62,028 bases of DNA from Clostridia bacterium (GCA_017516765.1 JAFXBE010000100.1:1-62028), one strand, 5' to 3'; positions 49,194-57,978 are shown, counted from the stretch's first letter. Translations and numbers: made by a program. The notes: a model not told the origin generated them from the letters alone.

Positions 49194-50564
49194 ATGAGAA
49201 AGCTACTGGCGATCCTCATAGCCGGCGGGCTGCTGCTGGCCCTGTCGGTGATCTTTGCTTCTGCGGAAAACGACGGCGCAGAAGCCCCTGTGCAACAGAC
49301 TGCCCCGACACAGCCCCCTGCGCAGGAAACCTCGGGTGGGCAGGTGTATTATCTCAACTTTAAACCGGAACAGGCCATGCAATGGGATGCGCTTGCCAAA
49401 CGCTACACAGCACAGACCGGCGTACCCGTTACCGTTATGACCGCCGCTGCCGATACCTACGAGGATACCCTGCGCTCTGAGATGGAGAAGGCGCAGATGC
49501 CCACCCTGTTTCAGGTAAACGGCCCGGTGGGGCTGCGCACGTGGCGGGAATACTGTCTGGATCTGAGCGGTACCCAGCTTGTGCAGCAGCTGAAAAGCGA
49601 CGAATTTGCCCTCCGGGAAAGCGGGCAGGTGCTTGGTGTAGCGTATGCCATCGAGACCTACGGGATCATCTACCGCAAAGATCTGCTGGAGCAATACTGC
49701 CGGCTGAAAGATGCGGTGATCGCCGCTCCTGAGGATATCGATTCCTTTGCCGTGCTCCGGGCTGTGGCGGAGGATATCCAGAAGCGCAGGGGCGAGCTGG
49801 GCGTGCAGGGCGCCTTCACCTCTGCCGGGATGGATGCCAGCTCGGACTGGCGCTTCAAGACCCACATGGCAAACCTGCCCATTTACTACGAATACAAAGC
49901 AGGAGATGTGAATGTGAGCGATGCGATCCAGGGCACCTATCTGGAAGGGATGCATAAGCTGTGGGATCTGTACATCCACAATGCCACCTGTGCCCCCACG
50001 CTGATCGGCGCAAAGACCAACGAAGATGCGCTGGCAGAGTTTGCGTTGGGTGAAGCGGTGTTCTACCAGAACGGCACATGGGCATACGACAGCCTTATTC
50101 AGGCCGGGCTTACCGACGAGCAACTGGGCATGCTGCCCATCTTTATCGATGCTCCGGGCGAGGAGGAGCAGGGGCTTTGTACCGGCTCGGAAAACTACTG
50201 GTGTGTAAACAAAAAGGCAAGCGAAGCGGATATCAGCGCAACGGTGGCGTTTCTGGAATGGTGCATCACCAGCGACGAAGGGCGGAAGGCTCTGGCGCAT
50301 GAAATGGGCTTTGTGACGCCCTTCAAAACCTTTGACGAGGACTATACAGCCGACAATCCCCTGCACCGGGCTGCCAACACCTATCTGCAGAACGGTAAAA
50401 CACCCGTAAGCTGGAGCTTTACCACCATCCCTTCCGAAACCTGGAAAAACAATGTGGGCGCAGCCCTCTTGGAATATGCCCAGGGAACGGGCGATTGGGA
50501 GACCGTGCGCAAAGCCTTTGTGGATGGCTGGGCAGCCGAGTATCAGGCGGCAAACGGGCGGTAA
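49194..50564 (+). CDS. Sugar ABC transporter extracellular solute-binding protein, no lipobox
   Basis: This 456-residue protein has the family-1 sugar-binding fold. It starts with a hydrophobic signal (RKLLAILIAGGLLLALSVIF) and a proline/glutamine-rich linker (QQTAPTQPPAQ), then WDALAKRYTAQTGVPVTVMT, PTLFQVNGPVGLRTWREYC, GVAYAIETYGIIYRKDLLEQ, EAVFYQNGTWAYDSLIQAG and GSENYWCVNKKASEADI. It captures a carbohydrate outside the cell and feeds the two downstream permeases. There is no cysteine at the signal end, unlike most Gram-positive binding proteins, so it would be released or held by an uncleaved helix. AGGATGGAGGAA precedes the ATG. No ATPase gene is nearby; a shared MsiK-type ATPase is likely. 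Confidence 0.9.
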   Translation: MRKLLAILIAGGLLLALSVIFASAENDGAEAPVQQTAPTQPPAQETSGGQVYYLNFKPEQAMQWDALAKRYTAQTGVPVTVMTAAADTYEDTLRSEMEKAQMPTLFQVNGPVGLRTWREYCLDLSGTQLVQQLKSDEFALRESGQVLGVAYAIETYGIIYRKDLLEQYCRLKDAVIAAPEDIDSFAVLRAVAEDIQKRRGELGVQGAFTSAGMDASSDWRFKTHMANLPIYYEYKAGDVNVSDAIQGTYLEGMHKLWDLYIHNATCAPTLIGAKTNEDALAEFALGEAVFYQNGTWAYDSLIQAGLTDEQLGMLPIFIDAPGEEEQGLCTGSENYWCVNKKASEADISATVAFLEWCITSDEGRKALAHEMGFVTPFKTFDEDYTADNPLHRAANTYLQNGKTPVSWSFTTIPSETWKNNVGAALLEYAQGTGDWETVRKAFVDGWAAEYQAANGR

Positions 50565-50592
50565 GCCGCATTCTTTACAACGGGATGAAAGC

Positions 50593-50623
50593 ATATGCCT
50601 GCAGCCTTCGGGGGCAGGCATAT
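50593..50623 (+). terminator. Intercistronic hairpin between binding-protein and permease genes
   Basis: ATATGCCTGC (50593-50602) pairs with GCAGGCATAT (50614-50623), followed by TTCATT. Lying between genes of one transport operon, it probably reduces transcription into the permeases or protects the upstream message, giving more binding protein than permease. Confidence 0.55.
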
Positions 50624-50707
50624 TTCATTGGTTGCCGCAGGTATGCTTTTTTGCTGCGGGGGTCATGCTACAAGGTGCAGGCAGCCCCTGCGGAAGGAGA
50701 TGGCGGT

Positions 50708-51556
50708 TTGGAACGCTTTATCGGAAAATACTGGCCGGTGTTTGTGCTGCCTACGCTTGCGTCATTTGCGATTGGCTTTCTGGCACCCTTTGCCATGGGA
50801 TTGTATCTGTCCTTTTGCGATTTCACCACCATATCCGATGCGGTTTTTACCGGTCTGGATAACTATGTGCGCGCTTTTTCGGATGCCTCGGGCGCATTTT
50901 TGCACTCCTTGTGGTATACGGCGTTGTTTGCCCTGCTGTCTACTGTTGTTATCAATGTGTTCGGTCTGGGCGTCGCCCTGCTCCTGAACCGAAGACTGCC
51001 GGGACGCGATCTGTACCGCACCGTACTCTTCCTGCCCAACCTGATCGGCGGCATCGTGCTGGGCTGGCTGTGGCAGGTCATCTTCAACGGACTGCTCAAC
51101 CCCTACGGTGTTACGGTGGTCACCGGCGAATGGTACGGCTTCTGGGGGCTTATGCTGATCATGCTCTGGCAGCAGGCGGGGTATATGATGATCATCTACC
51201 TCTCGGGCATCGCCACCATACCGGAAGAGCTGGGCGAAGCTGCCGGCATCGACGGCGCCTCCCCCTGGCAAACCTTCTGGCACGTAACATTGCCCATGCT
51301 CCGCCCGTCTGTAACGATCTGTACCTTCCTTACCCTGACCAACGGTTTTAAGCTGTTCGACCAGAATCTTGCACTCACGGGCGGTATGCCTTCCGGACGT
51401 TCCGAACTGCTGGCGTTGAATATCTACAACACCTTCTACGGGCGCGCCGGTTGGGAAGGGGCAGGGCAGGCCAAAGCGGTGGTGTTCTGTGCAATCGTGG
51501 TGGGCATTGCGCTTCTGCAACTGCGCCTTACCCGGCGCGGGGAGGTGGAAGCATGA
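50708..51556 (+). CDS. Sugar ABC transporter permease (MalF-like)
   Basis: This 282-residue protein has six membrane helices. It begins ERFIGKYWPVFVLPTLASFA, continues VLFLPNLIGGIVLGWLWQVI, and shows the coupling-loop motif EELGEAAGIDGASPWQTFWH-VTLPML (EAAxxDGA), which contacts the ATPase. The start is a TTG at 50708, seven bases from AAGGAGA; upstream in-frame starts would add unrelated sequence containing the hairpin. It ends in a four-base overlap with the second permease. It forms the translocation pore with that partner. Confidence 0.92.
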   Translation: MERFIGKYWPVFVLPTLASFAIGFLAPFAMGLYLSFCDFTTISDAVFTGLDNYVRAFSDASGAFLHSLWYTALFALLSTVVINVFGLGVALLLNRRLPGRDLYRTVLFLPNLIGGIVLGWLWQVIFNGLLNPYGVTVVTGEWYGFWGLMLIMLWQQAGYMMIIYLSGIATIPEELGEAAGIDGASPWQTFWHVTLPMLRPSVTICTFLTLTNGFKLFDQNLALTGGMPSGRSELLALNIYNTFYGRAGWEGAGQAKAVVFCAIVVGIALLQLRLTRRGEVEA

Positions 51557-52401
51557 AGAAAAACCGCACTGCACACAGCACTGCGGATCGGCTGCTGAGC
51601 ATCGCCATGGGGCTTTTGTCGCTGGTGTATGTGTATCCGTTTTTCATGGTGCTCATCAACAGTTTCAAGAAGAAGATCTATATCAGCCGTATGCCCTTCG
51701 CCCTGCCGGATGAACGCACCTTTGCGGGGATCGTCAATTATCAGACCGGCATCCAGCGAACCGATTTTCTGATGGCGATCCTCTGGAGTACGGTGATCAC
51801 CGTGCTGTCGGTAGGGGCGATCCTGCTGTTTACCTCTATGTGCGCCTGGTATCTGAACCGTGTGCGCAACCGGGCGACCCGTCTGCTCTACCGGCTGTTT
51901 ATTCTTTCCATGGTGGTACCGTTTCAGATGGTCATGTTCACGCTCAGCAAGATCGCCAATCTGCTCGGGCTCAACACCCCGGTGGGGATCGTGCCGGTTT
52001 ATCTGGGCTTTGGAGCAGGGCTGGCGGTGTTTCTGTTCTATGGGTATATGCAAAGCTGCCCCGTAGCGATGGAGGAATCTGCCATGATCGATGGGGCAAA
52101 GCCCTTGCGGGTGTTTTTCTCGGTGGTGCTGCCCATTTTGCAGCCCTGCTTCGTTTCGGTGGGCATTCTGCAGGCAATGTGGATCTGGAACGATTATCTC
52201 CTGCCCTATCTGGTGCTGGATCTGAAACGTTACAAGACCATCCCCATTGCGGTGCAATATCTGAAGGGCGGTTACGGTTCGGTGGATATGGGCGCCATGA
52301 TGGCCATGCTGGTGCTGGCGATCCTGCCTATTGTTGCGGTGTACCTGCTCTGCCAGAAGTATATCGTATCCGGCGTGATGGCGGGAGCAGTAAAGGGGTA
52401 G
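51553..52401 (+). CDS. Sugar ABC transporter permease (MalG-like)
   Basis: This 282-residue protein has six membrane helices: ADRLLSIAMGLLSLVYVYPF, FMVLINSFKKKIYISRM typical of MalG-type N-termini, YRLFILSMVVPFQMVMFTL, the coupling loop MEESAMIDGAKPLRVFFSVV, then WIWNDYLLPYLVL and QKYIVSGVMAGAVKG at the end, as in most CUT1 permeases. The ATG at 51553 overlaps the previous stop. It is the last gene of the importer operon, with a terminator about 36 bases downstream. Confidence 0.93.
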   Translation: MKKNRTAHSTADRLLSIAMGLLSLVYVYPFFMVLINSFKKKIYISRMPFALPDERTFAGIVNYQTGIQRTDFLMAILWSTVITVLSVGAILLFTSMCAWYLNRVRNRATRLLYRLFILSMVVPFQMVMFTLSKIANLLGLNTPVGIVPVYLGFGAGLAVFLFYGYMQSCPVAMEESAMIDGAKPLRVFFSVVLPILQPCFVSVGILQAMWIWNDYLLPYLVLDLKRYKTIPIAVQYLKGGYGSVDMGAMMAMLVLAILPIVAVYLLCQKYIVSGVMAGAVKG

Positions 52402-52437
52402 GGTAGAGAAAAGCTCAAATGCAATAGCAAATAAGGC

Positions 52438-52475
52438 CCGGGCGGATGTTTGGTCTGCCCGGCTTGTTCTGTTTG
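52438..52475 (+). terminator. Terminator of the sugar importer operon
   Basis: CCGGGCGGA (52438-52446) pairs with TCTGCCCGG (52454-52462), one G-T pair, followed by a T-rich tail. Confidence 0.65.
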
Positions 52476-52495
52476 TGGCAGAACATAGCGAAAAC

Positions 52496-52524
52496 TTGCA
52501 AGCGGGCATGGTTTACGATATACT
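52496..52524 (+). promoter_or_regulatory. Sigma-A type promoter of the Lrp/aminotransferase operon
   Basis: TTGCAA (52496-52501), 17 bases, TATACT (52519-52524), 58 bases before the start codon. Confidence 0.65.
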
Positions 52525-52582
52525 GTTCTTGCTATGGATTCTTTGCCGCGTACAGCTTGCGGCAATAAGGAGTGGATTGAGA

Positions 52583-53074
52583 ATGCAGAATTTGCAGATG
52601 GAACTGTTGCAGATTTTGAAGGAGGATTGCCGCCTGCCTCTGGAGCAACTGGCTACCATGACTGGCGTCAGTCTGGAGGAGGCCGCCGCCGCCATCGCCG
52701 ATATGGAGAAGAAGGGCGTTATCCTTCGGTATTCGCCCGTCATCAACTGGGACAAGACTGCCCGCGAGCGCGTGGAAGCCATGATCGAGGTTCGTGTTAC
52801 CCCTCAGCGGGATCAGGGCTTCGATGCCATTGCCGAGCGTATCTACCGCTTCGATGAGGTAAAGTCTGTCTATCTGATGAGCGGCGCTTACGACCTGCTC
52901 CTGCTGGTGGAGGCCCCCACCCTGAAGGAACTGGCTTTCTTTGTAAGCACCAAGCTCAGCACACTGGAAACCGTCACCGGCACTGCCACCCATTTTGTGC
53001 TCAAACGCTATAAGAGCGAGGGCATTATCTTTGAGGATGGCAAGGAGGACAAGAGACTGGTGGTGATGGCGTGA
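52583..53074 (+). CDS. Lrp/AsnC-family transcriptional regulator
   Basis: This 163-residue protein has an N-terminal helix-turn-helix (LLQILKEDCRLPLEQLATMT, VSLEEAAAAIADMEKKGVIL) and a C-terminal RAM ligand-binding domain (ERVEAMIEVRVTPQRDQGFD, VKSVYLMSGAYDLLLLVEAP, LSTLETVTGTATHFVLKRYK). The family senses amino acids and controls their metabolism. The ATG at 52583 is ten bases from AAGGAG. The gene end overlaps the aminotransferase start, so the regulator and enzyme form a two-gene unit common in Clostridia. The regulator probably responds to the enzyme's substrate or product. Confidence 0.9.
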   Translation: MQNLQMELLQILKEDCRLPLEQLATMTGVSLEEAAAAIADMEKKGVILRYSPVINWDKTARERVEAMIEVRVTPQRDQGFDAIAERIYRFDEVKSVYLMSGAYDLLLLVEAPTLKELAFFVSTKLSTLETVTGTATHFVLKRYKSEGIIFEDGKEDKRLVVMA

Positions 53075-54255
53075 GCTTTTCCCCCAGCAGCTATCTGAAT
53101 CAGGAGATCCTGAACGTACCCAAGAGCGGTATCCGCAAGTTTTTTGATGTGGCGCAGACCATGCCCAACGCCATTTCCCTTGGTGTTGGCGAACCGGATT
53201 TCATTACCCCCTACCACATCCGTAACGCTGCCATCAACAGCATTCTGGATGGCGAGACCCAGTACACCAGCAACTGGGGTCTGCTGGAATTGCGGCAGGA
53301 GATCGCTGCTTACATGAAGGAGCGGTATCACCTTACCTACGACCCCGGCAAAGAGGTACTGGTCACCGTGGGCGCCAGCGAGGGCATCGATCTTGCGCTG
53401 CGTATCCTCATCAACCCCGGCGACGAGGTGCTGGTCCCCCAGCCCAGCTATGTCAGCTACGCCCCCGGCGTGGTGTTTGCGGGCGGCAAGGCGGTGCCCG
53501 TCAGCACCGATGCATCCAACAACTTTGTGCTTACCCCCGAAGCGGTGCTGGATGCGGTTACCGAAAAGACCAAGGCGGTTATTCTGCCCTATCCCAACAA
53601 CCCCACCGGCGGCATCCTTGACCGGGAGGCTCTGGAAAAGCTGGCTAAGATCTTTGTGGAAAAAGATTTGATCGTGATCAGTGACGAGATCTATGCGGAG
53701 CTTACCTACAACAAGGAAGGGCACATCAGCATTGCCACCCTGCCCGGCATGTGGGAGCGCACCATTGTGATCAATGGCTTCAGCAAAGCCTTTGCCATGA
53801 CCGGTTGGCGCATGGGTTACCTGTGCGCCCCCGCCGCTTTCTGCGATGTGATGTGCAAGATCCATCAGTACACCATCATGTGCGCACCCCGGCAGGGGCA
53901 GGTGGCTGCCCTGCAGGCGCTGCGCCGCGGACGGGAGGACGGCTGGCAGGATGTTGAGCAGATGCGCAACAGCTATAACCAGCGCCGCCGCTTGATGGTG
54001 AAGGCTTTCCGGGATATGGGGCTGGAATGCTTCGAGCCGCTGGGCGCATTCTACGTTTTCCCGGCGATCCCCAAAGTGGGGCTTACCAGCGAGCAGTTCT
54101 GCGAACGTCTGCTCAAGGAAATGGAAGTGGTAGCAGTGCCCGGCACTGCCTTTGGCGAAAGCGGCGAAGGGCATATCCGCTGCTGCTACGCTACCGCGCT
54201 GGATCTGCTCAATGAAGCCCTCGACCGTATTGCACGTTTTGTGCAGAAGCTGTGA
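53071..54255 (+). CDS. PLP-dependent aminotransferase, class I/II
   Basis: This 394-residue fold-type I enzyme starts with GTG. Motifs are ISLGVGEPDFITPYHIRNAA, QYTSNWGLLELRQEIAAYM, ILPYPNNPTGGILDREALEK, ISDEIYAELTYNKE, and the cofactor lysine in INGFSKAFAMTGWRMGY. Arg near the end (GHIRCCYA) binds the substrate carboxylate. It exchanges amino groups between an amino acid and a keto acid; aromatic, alanine or branched-chain substrates are all possible. It is coupled to the Lrp regulator by an overlapping GTGA. The CapA-like gene follows 25 bases later and may be co-transcribed. Confidence 0.93.
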   Translation: MSFSPSSYLNQEILNVPKSGIRKFFDVAQTMPNAISLGVGEPDFITPYHIRNAAINSILDGETQYTSNWGLLELRQEIAAYMKERYHLTYDPGKEVLVTVGASEGIDLALRILINPGDEVLVPQPSYVSYAPGVVFAGGKAVPVSTDASNNFVLTPEAVLDAVTEKTKAVILPYPNNPTGGILDREALEKLAKIFVEKDLIVISDEIYAELTYNKEGHISIATLPGMWERTIVINGFSKAFAMTGWRMGYLCAPAAFCDVMCKIHQYTIMCAPRQGQVAALQALRRGREDGWQDVEQMRNSYNQRRRLMVKAFRDMGLECFEPLGAFYVFPAIPKVGLTSEQFCERLLKEMEVVAVPGTAFGESGEGHIRCCYATALDLLNEALDRIARFVQKL

Positions 54256-54280
54256 TCAACTCGGAAACGGAGGTCTCTTC

Positions 54281-55480
54281 ATGTTTACAAAGCGCATTTT
54301 ACCGTGGCTGCTGCTGGCATGCCTGCTGCTTTGCACGGTTGTTGCCGCTGTGGCGGAGCAGGATGAGGAAGATGTGACCATCGTCATTTACGATGCAAAC
54401 GGAAATGCCGTTACCGGAGGCGGCGAGGACGGCACCGAGCCGATCCTGACCCCCACCCCCGAGCCCAAGCCTACGGTGGATCCTACCCAGCCGGTATACG
54501 AGGCGGACGGTTCCATTCTGCTGACCATGTCCTTTACCGGCGATGTGACCATCGGCAGCAACACCCAGTCCGGCGGCAAATCCATCTTCGACAAGGAACT
54601 GGAAAACAACCGGGGCGATATTAATTTTCCCTTCCGAAATACCAGGGATATCTTTCTGGAAGACGATGTGACCATGATCAACTTCGAAGGTACCCTGACC
54701 ACCGCAGGCAAAAATCGGGAGAAGCTGGAAAACAGCTTCCTTTTCCGCGCAGATCCCAGCTTTGTAACCATGCTGCCAAACGGCGGTGTGGATACCGTCT
54801 CGCTGGAAAACAACCACGTGCTGGACATGGGTGCGGATGGTCTGGCAGAAACCAAAAAGACCCTGCTGGATGCCGGAATCACCTATGCCAGCGAGGACGA
54901 ACCCGCCATTTTCACCGTCAAGGGCGTTACCATCGGTTCGCTGGCGTACCAGACCTTTGGCGGACGGCATGACGAGATCATTGCCAAGCTGCCCGCAGCC
55001 ATCGCAGATCTGCGGAGCAAGGGCTGCGATCTGGTCATTATCAGCTACCATTGGGGTAACGAGAAGGATTACAAGCCCAACAGCAATCAGGTACGTCTGG
55101 GACGCGCCTCCATTGATGCCGGGGCGGATCTGGTGATCGGTCACCACAGCCACCGTATCAACCCCATTGAGTATTACAACGGCAAATACATCTGCTATTC
55201 GCTGGGCAATTTCAGCTTTGCCGGGCATAACAAGCCGGATGATATGAGCACCTATATCTTCCAGACCCGTATGCGGGTAAAGGATGGCGAGCTGGTGGGG
55301 CAGGATATCAAGATCATTCCCTGCCGTATTTCCAGCCGTACCGACAAAAACGACCTGATCCCCACCCCCTACACCAAGGGCAACCACATTGAAGCCGTGC
55401 TTACCAACCTGAGCAAGAACGGCAAATCGCTGGAATATGCGGTTGAGGAATATCCGCTGAAATGGCCGGATGAGGAATAA
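54281..55480 (+). CDS. Secreted CapA-family (PGA_cap-like) metallophosphatase-fold protein
   Basis: This 399-residue protein has a signal peptide (1-25, MFTKRILPWLLLACLLLCTV...AVAEQ). A short proline/threonine linker (LTPTPEPKPTVDPTQP) follows, then the CapA domain from about residue 75: TMSFTGDVTIGSN, MINFEGTLTTAG, DTVSLENNHVLDMGADGL, VIISYHWGNEKDYKPN, and DLVIGHHSHRINPIEYYNGK with metal-binding His. CapA-family proteins take part in poly-gamma-glutamate export or are surface phosphoesterases. There are no pgsBC genes here, so its role is open. The ATG follows AACGGAGG. A terminator lies four bases after the stop. Confidence 0.85.
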   Translation: MFTKRILPWLLLACLLLCTVVAAVAEQDEEDVTIVIYDANGNAVTGGGEDGTEPILTPTPEPKPTVDPTQPVYEADGSILLTMSFTGDVTIGSNTQSGGKSIFDKELENNRGDINFPFRNTRDIFLEDDVTMINFEGTLTTAGKNREKLENSFLFRADPSFVTMLPNGGVDTVSLENNHVLDMGADGLAETKKTLLDAGITYASEDEPAIFTVKGVTIGSLAYQTFGGRHDEIIAKLPAAIADLRSKGCDLVIISYHWGNEKDYKPNSNQVRLGRASIDAGADLVIGHHSHRINPIEYYNGKYICYSLGNFSFAGHNKPDDMSTYIFQTRMRVKDGELVGQDIKIIPCRISSRTDKNDLIPTPYTKGNHIEAVLTNLSKNGKSLEYAVEEYPLKWPDEE

Positions 55481-55483
55481 TGC

Positions 55484-55517
55484 AAACTGCCGCAGAGGAG
55501 GTTCTGCGGCAGTTTTG
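55484..55517 (+). terminator. Rho-independent terminator
   Basis: AACTGCCGCAGA pairs with TCTGCGGCAGTT (right arm from 55503), followed by TTGCTTTTTT. Confidence 0.85.
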
Positions 55518-55545
55518 CTTTTTTGTCTTTTCTTACTTGTTTTTC

Positions 55546-55574
55546 TTGCACGTGCTTCCCGCGTGTGATATATT
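55546..55574 (+). promoter_or_regulatory. Sigma-A type promoter of the secreted SGNH protein gene
   Basis: TTGCAC (55546-55551), 17 bases, TATATT (55569-55574), 37 bases before the TTG start. Confidence 0.65.
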
Positions 55575-55611
55575 CATGTCATGAAAATCAGAAGAAACGG
55601 AGCGATCTTTC

Positions 55612-56379
55612 TTGAGAAAAAGCCTTGTGGTGGCGCTTGCGTTCCTGCTCGCTTTTGTACCGTTATTTGCCGGTGCACAGGAAATGCAGCAGCCGGATCC
55701 CGATTTGTTTTATGACAAGCAAGTGTTTGTCGGCGACTCCATCACGCGTCAGTTGAAACTGTACCTGCGCAGTGAGTCTTCAAATGGCAGTTCGGTTCCG
55801 GAACCGGTTTTTTTAAATGCGCAGAGCTATATGCTGTATTCTGCCAGCCGGAACAAACTTCAGAGCGAACATGTCAATCTTGCATACAGAGGCAAAGAAA
55901 TGCCGATGTGCCAGATCGTAGGGCAGATCAAACCCCAGCGTGTGTTCATTCTGCTGGGGGTCAACGACTATGCCGGCAGGAATATTCCCAAAAACATCGG
56001 GTACTGCGAGCGCATTCTTGAGTTGATCGCCCGGTATTCTCCCGATACGCAGGTGTTCTTTTTCTCGCTTACGCCTGTTACGCACCGATTCTGCAAAGAG
56101 CAGGATCTACGTACACTTTGGAACGAATACAACCTTGCGCTGGAGACGATGTGTGCCGAGAAAGGTGCGCATTATATCGACATTGCTACGCCTCTGAAGG
56201 ATGCGGATGGTTATCTGAAGACAGAGTACTGCTCCGACGGTTTGTACCATCTGTCGCCCGCGGGGCTGCAAGTCTGGCTGGATACCCTGCGAAGCTATGC
56301 GACAGCGCAATACGAGCAGGGGATGTGGATGCCGGATGAACTGCCTGCAGAAGGCGCTGGGCAGGAAATGAAGGAATAA
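55612..56379 (+). CDS. Secreted SGNH/GDSL hydrolase
   Basis: This 255-residue protein starts with TTG (GGAG nine bases upstream). The signal peptide is RKSLVVALAFLLAFVPLFAG with cleavage near GAQE. SGNH blocks are KQVFVGDSITRQLKLYL with the Ser, RVFILLGVNDYAGRN, and CSDGLYHLSPAGLQVWLDTL with the catalytic Asp/His. It is an esterase or acyl-hydrolase acting outside the cell, perhaps on O-acetylated wall polymers or polysaccharide. It is a single-gene unit with its own promoter; a hairpin at 56438-56466 follows. Confidence 0.85.
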   Translation: MRKSLVVALAFLLAFVPLFAGAQEMQQPDPDLFYDKQVFVGDSITRQLKLYLRSESSNGSSVPEPVFLNAQSYMLYSASRNKLQSEHVNLAYRGKEMPMCQIVGQIKPQRVFILLGVNDYAGRNIPKNIGYCERILELIARYSPDTQVFFFSLTPVTHRFCKEQDLRTLWNEYNLALETMCAEKGAHYIDIATPLKDADGYLKTEYCSDGLYHLSPAGLQVWLDTLRSYATAQYEQGMWMPDELPAEGAGQEMKE

Positions 56380-56410
56380 AAACTGCCGGTGGCAGGAGGA
56401 TTCTTAAGGA

Positions 56411-56480
56411 ATAAAATTGATCCAGCAACGAACAAACGAGCATTTGGCGAATATACCGGATGCTCATTTGCTTTTGAAGC
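56411..56480. repeat. Hairpin-bearing intergenic repeat, partial copy
   Basis: AATTGATCCA followed by AACGAGCAT closely matches 57450-57476. The stem GAGCATTTGG/CCGGATGCTC (56438-56466, with G-T pairs) resembles those at 57463-57499 and 58203-58224. The promoter half of the element is absent here. It may serve as terminator for the SGNH gene. Confidence 0.5.
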
Positions 56481-56576
56481 CCAATGAACGCAATGCACCG
56501 GAACGGTGCGTATAATTGCGCCCTCCTGAAATGATGGGAAAGAGGCGTTTCGACTGTTCAACAAATTGGAACTTTA

Positions 56577-57293
56577 TCAACTATTTCGTTTGAAATCTAT
56601 ATCGGCTTTTCTTGCCTGAGCGCACAGATCCTTTGTCTGCAACTTGTATTCCTTACCATTCTTGATAAAATGTGTTCCGCATTGTCTGAATTCGAAAGAC
56701 ACGTTTTTCCTGATACACTGCGCTCTGATCCCGAGCACCCAATCGTAGTCAAGCGGTCTTGCATTCGTGTCCGATTCACCGCCGACAACCACAAGTTCAA
56801 TACCGTCAAGATATCGTTCTATATCAATGGCTTCGATAAGCGGTTGAGCCGTTATGCACTTATGCTTGATCGGAAGCCTTTGGAAAATGCCGAGCTTATA
56901 GTCTGCATTCTTTTGATTCTCAACCGTACAGCAAACGACCACGTTCTCATAGCCGTCATCCCAATCATCGGGGATGCAGTCCATAAATCTGTCGATACGC
57001 TTGGTGAGAAAGAGAAAGATACAATCCTTGCGCTCCTTTATCATCTGCCAGCATTCTGGGCGCCATGCATCCGCTTCCTCAATCAGAAAATCGGTGGAAA
57101 AGCAGGTATATACAATGCCGGATTTCATTTTGTAATTACCGTTCTTTAAGTGTTCTATGGGCTTTGCAAAGTCCTTTGTTTTTTCAATGATACCTGTATC
57201 AACGCCACGCTTTGCGTCGCCCTTGTGGATATAGCAATAGAGGCAGCCGTCGCTGCACTTTTTGCAACCTCTCCATGGATTCCACATCGCCAT
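56577..57293 (-). CDS. DUF5131-family radical SAM-like protein
   Basis: This 238-residue protein is of the phage Gp37/Gp68-like family. The N-terminus WNPWRGCKKCSDGCLYCYIH contains a CxxxCxxC arrangement (CSDGCLYC) consistent with a [4Fe-4S] radical SAM site. Other landmarks are MIKERKDCIFLFLTKRIDRF, VVCCTVENQKNADYKL, KCITAQPLIEAIDIERYLDG, LVVVGGESDTNARPLDYDW and SFEFRQCGTHFIKNG. Relatives occur in phages, plasmids and defence-type islands; the reaction is not known. The ribosome site is weak (GGTGAGA). It is AT-rich and driven by the conserved promoter at 57329-57358. Confidence 0.85.
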   Translation of the reverse strand: MAMWNPWRGCKKCSDGCLYCYIHKGDAKRGVDTGIIEKTKDFAKPIEHLKNGNYKMKSGIVYTCFSTDFLIEEADAWRPECWQMIKERKDCIFLFLTKRIDRFMDCIPDDWDDGYENVVVCCTVENQKNADYKLGIFQRLPIKHKCITAQPLIEAIDIERYLDGIELVVVGGESDTNARPLDYDWVLGIRAQCIRKNVSFEFRQCGTHFIKNGKEYKLQTKDLCAQARKADIDFKRNS

Positions 57294-57328
57294 ATTCTCA
57301 CCACGTCAAATTCGGGTTTATCGCTTTC

Positions 57329-57499
57329 ATTCTATCACAGCAGTACACAAAACCGCAAGCCAACAAAGGCTTGCGGTTTCGTTATTTGCAAGATGTAAAG
57401 TGTAGGATAATTCCTTCCTTTACATCATACCTTCTGGCGGGAGCGTTAATTGATCCAATAGCGAGCAAACGAGCATCCGAAGTGGATGCTCGTTTGCTC
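57329..57499 (-). repeat. Composite intergenic element: promoter, terminator hairpin and distal hairpin
   Basis: Reading the minus strand, the order is a distal hairpin (arms of 16 bases, 57463-57478 and 57484-57499), a terminator hairpin AAACCGCAAGCC/GGCTTGCGGTTT (57350-57361, 57368-57379), and the promoter TTGCGG-N18-TAGAAT (57358-57329). The -35 box lies inside the terminator arm. About 110 bases are recognisably duplicated at 58050-58165. It ends the Nudix transcript and starts the DUF5131 gene. Confidence 0.65.
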
Positions 57500-57534
57500 A
57501 ACAGATTGGATTTTTCCGTTTCAACAGTTGCTCA

Positions 57535-57978
57535 TTACTGAATGCTCTCGTTTTGTGTAAGAAAGCTATGCGCCTGTGCCAGTATATGTTTGAAGCTATC
57601 AAATTGCAAAGTAGCCATAGCCGATTCAAAATCCAACAGCACGATTTTTGCTATCTCCGATTTCTGAGGAACAAATCTCTGGTTTTGATATTCTGCAAGA
57701 AAGTATATGGTTTGTTTGATGATATCAGGGCGTCCTTCACGGGCAAGATTGTGTTCATCTTTTACTCGAAAGCCAGAAACAAATGTGATATCAAGACCTG
57801 TTTCTTCTTTGACCTCTCGTAAAGCAGTCTCCTGCTCGGATTCTCCGGATTCCATATGTCCCTTTGGAAAGACCCAAAAACCACTGTGTTCGCATACAAG
57901 AAGATATTGAATGTCATTATTTTCTTGGCAATAGACAACAGCACCACAGGATTTTTCGTACGATAATTTTTCAGACAT
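57535..57978 (-). CDS. Nudix hydrolase, Ap4A-hydrolase-like
   Basis: This 147-residue protein has a complete Nudix box, GHMESGESEQETALREVKEE followed by TGL (pattern GX5EX7REUXEEXGU), the metal-binding and catalytic helix. The preceding SGFWVFPKGHME and the N-terminal KSCGAVVYCQEN are typical of diadenosine-tetraphosphate or nucleotide pyrophosphatases. It cleaves X-linked nucleoside diphosphates in the cytoplasm. GGGAGAAG precedes the ATG at 57978. It lies between two copies of the composite element and is AT-rich. Confidence 0.9.
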   Translation of the reverse strand: MSEKLSYEKSCGAVVYCQENNDIQYLLVCEHSGFWVFPKGHMESGESEQETALREVKEETGLDITFVSGFRVKDEHNLAREGRPDIIKQTIYFLAEYQNQRFVPQKSEIAKIVLLDFESAMATLQFDSFKHILAQAHSFLTQNESIQ

